From positions 1-7,496 of the forward strand of contig USRS01000102.1 of assembly GCA_900557165.1 (NCBI GenBank): a stretch of DNA of 7,496 bases, given 5' to 3'. Below, one piece after another: positions 5,033 through 7,496 of the stretch (positions are counted from its first letter, which is position 1; every line of letters starts with the position of its first letter). The notes below the pieces were generated by a model, which saw nothing but the letters and a program-made list of their open reading frames with translations, was not told the origin of the DNA and did not search any database. The DNA comes from an uncultured Clostridium sp. GTDB lineage: Bacteria; Bacillota; Clostridia; Peptostreptococcales; Peptostreptococcaceae. The translations under genes were made by a program, and so were the position numbers.

Positions 5033-6034
5033 TTGAAGCAAGAAAAAGTAAAATTAGATGAAATTTTAAAATTTTTATTCAACAGCTCGGAAAAAGTATT
5101 AGTAAAACTGCTAAACAGTATGTTTGATGAAAATTTTAAAGAAGATGAAGTTAGTGTAACTATCACTAACAGTGAATTTGTGGAAGATACTTTGGAGATT
5201 TTGAGAGGTGATATGTTTTTCAAAATTTTTGACAAAGCAAACAAAGACTTTGAAAAGCATAAAATGAATTATCACTTGGAATTTCAGACGAAAAATGATA
5301 ACACTATGATAATTCGTATGTTTGAATATGGTTTTAGAAAAGGAAAAGAAAATGCCAATGAAGGGAAAGATAATATAAAAAAACTATATTTCCAAAAGTA
5401 AAAGGTTATTTTCTTTGAGGAAAATAAGAATATAGAAGATAGTCTAAAATTAATAATAGTATTTGACGATGACAAAGAATTTCTTTATGAAGTTGATGTA
5501 ATGAAGTATTGGCAGTATAATGATGAGGATTTAATTGAAAAAAAGATGTATCCTTTGATTCCACTGCAACTATTCAATTTGAGAAAGAAATTACATTCAG
5601 CTAAAAAGAAAAATGATATAAATACAATTAAAGAACTATCCATAGTGGCTAGGAATTTAGCTGAAAAACTAGCCAACGAGTCGAAGGAATTATTTGACCA
5701 AGATGAAATCCTAGGTGAAGATTTCCATAGTATGCTTTTAGCAATTCAAAATTTAATTGAATATCTAAACAGAAACTATATAGATGATGAAAACTTAGAA
5801 GAAGAGGTGAATATTATGACTAAGAGCTTGTATGATCCAGAAGTTGAAAAAAAGGGAATTGAAAAAGGTATAGAACAAGGCATAAAGCAAGGTATGAAAG
5901 AAGGTACAGAAAAAAAAGAAGTTGAAATAGTACTAAATATGCTAGGTGAAGGCCTTGACGAAGCAACTATTTCAAAATTTACAAAAATTGATATACAAAA
6001 GGTGAAAGAAATAATAAAAAAGCACCTTAACTAA
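5033..6034 (+). pseudogene. Rpn-family PD-(D/E)XK nuclease/transposase gene, one nonsense
   Basis: One frame of 333 codons is broken only by TAA at codon 123 (5399-5401). The first part starts at TTG 5033 (AAGGAAAG 11 bases upstream) with KLDEILKFLFNSSEKVLVKLLN. It includes D60 in ILRGDMFF and E83-x-Q85 in YHLEFQTKNDNT, the PD-(D/E)XK metal site. After the stop the text resumes in phase: KVIFFEENKNIEDSLKLIIVF, DVMKYWQYNDEDLIEKKMYPLIPLQLFNLRK, LAEKLANESKELF and EDFHSMLLAIQNLIEYLNRNY. It ends with the glycine-tetrad tail KGIEKGIEQGIKQG and a small C-terminal helical unit. A single C-to-T change (CAA to TAA, YFQK-Q-KVIFF) would explain the stop. Rpn proteins are recombination-promoting nucleases, and some act in phage defence. 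The 122-residue N-part keeps the catalytic residues but lacks the rest of the fold. An ATG at 5501 (codon 157) has no ribosome site; the one at 5816 does. Confidence 0.85.
5816..6034 (+). CDS. Internal C-terminal Rpn product, candidate intragenic antitoxin
   Basis: Inside the Rpn frame, GAGGTGA (5804-5810) stands five bases before an in-frame ATG at 5816, an optimal Shine-Dalgarno arrangement and better than the one serving the TTG start of the parent gene. The product would be 72 residues: MTKSLYDPEVEKK, then five glycines at positions 14, 18, 22, 26 and 30 in a G-[IM]-x-x repeat ending at KEGTEKK, then a helical unit (about 36-69) with LNMLGEGLDEATISKFTKIDIQKVKEI that looks helix-turn-helix-like. 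It is known that some E. coli rpn genes express such short C-terminal proteins (RpnS) from inside the gene, and that these block the toxicity of the long form. That this one does so is inference. It remains intact although the nuclease frame is broken. Confidence 0.5.
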   Translation: MTKSLYDPEVEKKGIEKGIEQGIKQGMKEGTEKKEVEIVLNMLGEGLDEATISKFTKIDIQKVKEIIKKHLN

Positions 6035-6041
6035 CAAATAA

Positions 6042-6066
6042 GTCATAATTGACATAAAGTACGAAT
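6042..6066 (+). repeat. Right imperfect direct repeat flanking the Rpn gene
   Basis: This is the partner of 4899-4925, placed between the Rpn stop codon and its terminator. The shared part is GTC-N6-GACATAAAGT followed by ACGAAT. Confidence 0.4.
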
Positions 6067-6083
6067 AATTTAAAACAATTTAT

Positions 6084-6140
6084 AAAATAACCACATCTTA
6101 GAATTCAATGTGTTGAAAAATCTAAGGTGTGGTTATTTTT
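6084..6140 (+). terminator. Strong Rho-independent terminator after the Rpn gene
   Basis: AAAATAACCACATCTTAGA (6084-6102) pairs with TCTAAGGTGTGGTTATTTT (6121-6139) over 19 bp with one T-G wobble. A small inner hairpin TTCAA-TGTG-TTGAA sits in the loop, and the 3' arm ends in a run of T. It separates the Rpn unit from the XRE operon. Confidence 0.85.
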
Positions 6141-6194
6141 ATATTAGATTTATCACTAAAAATTAACATGATTCAAAAAAATACCATATAGAGC

Positions 6195-6224
6195 TTGACA
6201 ACTATACTTGTCATATTCTATAAT
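6195..6224 (+). promoter_or_regulatory. Sigma-A promoter of the XRE-DUF3169 operon
   Basis: A perfect TTGACA (6195-6200), an 18-base spacer and a perfect TATAAT (6219-6224). It is the best promoter in the window, so unrepressed transcription should be strong; three operator-like repeats overlap and follow it. Confidence 0.85.
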
Positions 6225-6269
6225 CAATTATGACAAGCAAAGTTGTCAAAGTGACAATTAAAATAGTCA
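6196..6269. promoter_or_regulatory. Three tandem operators TGACAA-N6-TTGTCA
   Basis: Site 1 (6196-6213) and site 2 (6231-6248) are perfect inverted repeats, TGACAA-N6-TTGTCA. Site 3 (6252-6269) is TGACAA-N6-TAGTCA, with one mismatch. Site 1 covers the -35 and most of the spacer, site 2 lies at the start of transcription, and site 3 runs into the AGGAGGG of the regulator gene. Sites 2 and 3 are 21 bases apart (two helical turns, same face); sites 1 and 2 are 35 apart. An XRE dimer binding 18-bp dyads is the natural partner, giving autorepression. The repeats are seen; the binding is inferred. Confidence 0.8.
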
Positions 6270-6280
6270 GGAGGGATTAG

Positions 6281-6496
6281 ATGCCATTAAACAATCGTTT
6301 AAAAGAGTACAGAGCCAAGATCAATGTAAACCAAACAGAAATGGGAAAATTAGTTGGAGTATCAAGGCAAACCATCAGTCAAATTGAGCGTGGAGACTAT
6401 TCTCCATCAGTGACACTAGCACTAAAGATTGCAAAAGTTTTAGATGCAAAAGTAGAAGATATTTTTAGTTATGAGGAGGACGAAATAAATGAATAG
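6281..6496 (+). CDS. Small XRE-family helix-turn-helix regulator
   Basis: This 71-residue protein is almost entirely one Cro/C1-type HTH domain. N17-QTEMGKLVGVSRQTISQIERGDYSPS (17-43) holds the two HTH helices (about 18-25 and 29-37), and LALKIAKVLDAKVEDIF (46-62) closes the fold. No sensor domain is present, only an acidic tail (YEEDEINE). It belongs to the small regulators (YozG-like) commonly paired with membrane proteins in Firmicutes. AGGAGGG sits seven bases before the ATG. It overlaps the DUF3169 gene by eight bases, showing translational coupling. The likely role is a dimeric repressor of its own operon through the 6196-6269 repeats. The inducer is unknown; with no ligand domain, release may depend on the partner membrane protein. 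Confidence 0.92.
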   Translation: MPLNNRLKEYRAKINVNQTEMGKLVGVSRQTISQIERGDYSPSVTLALKIAKVLDAKVEDIFSYEEDEINE

Positions 6497-7277
6497 TAAT
6501 CGTGTAAAAGAAATAAAAAAAGAAGACAAAAAGGCTTTTAAAAGCTTTATAATTATTATGATAATATCAGGAATAGTAGGAGGTCTTATAGGAGGTATGT
6601 CTGTTTACTTTAAAGACAACTTATCAGAAAATCTACCTGATTTTATTATGAGCATACTAGGAGCAATTACACCTTTTGCCAGCTTGGTACTTTCTTTATT
6701 AGTAATAATAACAAGCAGTATTGTTTATAAAAAATTAACAAAAGAACTTAAAATATGGAATGAATCAGATGAAGAAGATATGATAGACAAAATAGAAGAA
6801 AAATTATCTTATATATTATTACTTTCATCAGTTAATTTAATCATGGGATTTTTCTTCTTTGGAGTGGGATTTGCACTGCCATCAGATTATTTAGACCTAA
6901 ATGTAGATATTGTTAAAAGGATTTTATTCTTTGTTGGATTTGTATTATGTGTAGCATCTAGCATATTAATTCAAAAGAAATTTGTCAATTTAGAAAAAGA
7001 AATAAACCCTATGCTAAAGGGAAGCGTTTATGATGTGAAGTTTAGCGAAAAATGGATTGATAGCTGTGATGAAGCCATAAAAATGAACATATACAAATCT
7101 TCTTACAAAGCTTATAAAGCTGTTACAAACACATGTTTAATACTTTGGTTTGTATGCATTTTAGGACTTAATGTATGGGATTTTGGACTTATGCCACTTT
7201 TCATTGTGACAATCATATGGTTAGTTCAAACAGTTGCCTATTGTTTGGAGTCAATTAAATCTTCAAAGAAAAGATAA
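6489..7277 (+). CDS. DUF3169 family six-span membrane protein
   Basis: This 262-residue integral membrane protein has hydrophobic segments at about 19-41, 52-79, 106-130, 143-163, 212-229 and 233-253. The first two and middle two helices are joined by a charged cytoplasmic loop (80-105, rich in Asp/Glu/Lys). The stretch PMLKGSVYDVKFSEKWIDSCDEAIKMNIYKSSYKAYKA (174-211) between helices 4 and 5 is the conserved signature I associate with DUF3169. Its start lies inside the regulator gene (ATGAATAG overlap), with GAGGAGG about eight bases upstream within the regulator's last codons. The family function is unestablished. Pairing with an XRE regulator resembles immunity/sensor pairs for membrane-active compounds, such as SdpI-SdpR; that is analogy only. 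No stem-type terminator is clear in 7278-7380, only A/T tracts. Confidence 0.85.
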   Translation: MNSNRVKEIKKEDKKAFKSFIIIMIISGIVGGLIGGMSVYFKDNLSENLPDFIMSILGAITPFASLVLSLLVIITSSIVYKKLTKELKIWNESDEEDMIDKIEEKLSYILLLSSVNLIMGFFFFGVGFALPSDYLDLNVDIVKRILFFVGFVLCVASSILIQKKFVNLEKEINPMLKGSVYDVKFSEKWIDSCDEAIKMNIYKSSYKAYKAVTNTCLILWFVCILGLNVWDFGLMPLFIVTIIWLVQTVAYCLESIKSSKKR

Positions 7278-7381
7278 TTTATAAAAAAACTAGAAATAAA
7301 TTAAGTTAGATGGTAAAATATTCTTAGTGTTCAAAATTTTTTCAAAAATTTTTAGAAAGAAATAAAAAATTGTAAAAAAAT

Positions 7382-7406
7382 GTTTTAAATATAAATTCAT
7401 GGGTAT
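7382..7406 (+). promoter_or_regulatory. Sigma-B-type promoter of the rubredoxin-domain gene
   Basis: GTTTTA (7382-7387), a 13-base spacer and GGGTAT (7401-7406) match the general-stress sigma-B pattern (GTTT-N12-15-GGGTAT). The start would be near 7413, with a leader of about 44 bases to the ATG at 7457. No good sigma-A alternative is seen at the right spacing. In C. difficile several oxygen/ROS detoxification genes are known to depend on sigma-B, which fits the downstream gene. Confidence 0.6.
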
Positions 7407-7456
7407 TTATGTAAGTATGAATATTTAATATATACAAATTAGGAGGAAATTGAAAG

Positions 7457-7496
7457 ATGAAAAAATTCGTATGTACAGTATGTGGATATATACACG
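7457..7496 (+). CDS. Rubredoxin-type domain protein, start only
   Basis: Thirteen codons are visible: MKKFVCTVCGYIH, preceded by AGGAGG ten bases upstream. C6-x2-C9-G10-Y11 is the first metal-binding knuckle of a rubredoxin-type FeS4 site. The gene runs past the window edge, so it may be a desulfoferrodoxin, a reverse rubrerythrin, a rubredoxin-fused flavoprotein or plain rubredoxin. The N-terminal position of the knuckle excludes classical rubrerythrin, where that domain is C-terminal. All candidates act in oxygen or peroxide detoxification in anaerobes, in agreement with the sigma-B-like promoter. Confidence 0.8.
   Translation, partial: MKKFVCTVCGYIH

Noticed and set aside
4978..5244. Minus-strand Ser/Phe/Leu-rich frame, and similar ones at 5284-5475 and 5485-5676
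   Set aside because: They are antisense to the Rpn gene, have no ribosome sites and show low-complexity composition.
7278..7380. Terminator after the DUF3169 gene in the AAAATTTTTT / AAAAATTTTT tracts
   Set aside because: The arms contain no GC pairs, so the stem would be too weak to call.
1..7496. CRISPR array, tRNA or rRNA genes, phage structural genes
   Set aside because: No spaced repeats, cloverleaf sequences or recognisable phage proteins are present on either strand.

Overview
The window is AT-rich DNA with strong AGGAGG-type ribosome binding sites and sigma-A promoters. It carries a recurring AGTAGGAG-type terminator stem, an Rpn-family gene with clostridial wording and a rubredoxin-domain gene. 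Together these point to a low-GC Firmicute of the Peptostreptococcaceae, most like Clostridioides difficile or a close relative. The species call is inference from protein wording and signal style.

Layout. 1-330: a decayed IS1182-type transposase fragment abutting an intact HD-domain phosphohydrolase on the minus strand (321-890). 1093-2041: the left end of an IS3-family element has truncated a minus-strand lipoprotein pseudogene. That pseudogene sits head to head with a plus-strand paralogue that has lost its own start region. 2070-2874: a maltose/galactoside-type O-acetyltransferase gene followed directly by the C-terminal scrap of what looks like a zeta-toxin-like P-loop kinase. 2956-3390: a gene of unknown family with a good start but two in-frame stops. 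3510-4551: a flavodoxin-fold NAD(P)H/FMN oxidoreductase with a cysteine cluster, convergent with a DUF1904 (tautomerase-like) gene across a shared hairpin terminator. 4670-4877: a structured leader and a 35-residue single-span membrane peptide. 4899-6140: an Rpn-family (PD-(D/E)XK) nuclease/transposase-like gene broken by one stop, carrying a well-formed internal start for a 72-residue C-terminal protein, between imperfect direct repeats and ending at a strong terminator. 6195-7277: a two-gene operon of a small XRE-type regulator and a six-span DUF3169 membrane protein, driven by a promoter covered by three evenly designed operators. 7382-7496: a sigma-B-like promoter and the first 13 codons of a rubredoxin-domain protein.

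The region is a graveyard-type accessory segment: five or six genes are broken or truncated, next to a few intact housekeeping-like genes. The two points most worth following are (i) the Rpn gene, where the nuclease frame is dead but an internally initiated C-terminal protein keeps its own Shine-Dalgarno site, the arrangement expected for an intragenic antitoxin, and (ii) the XRE/DUF3169 operon, whose triple TGACAA-N6-TTGTCA operator blankets the promoter and ribosome binding site and predicts tight autorepression with an unknown inducer.
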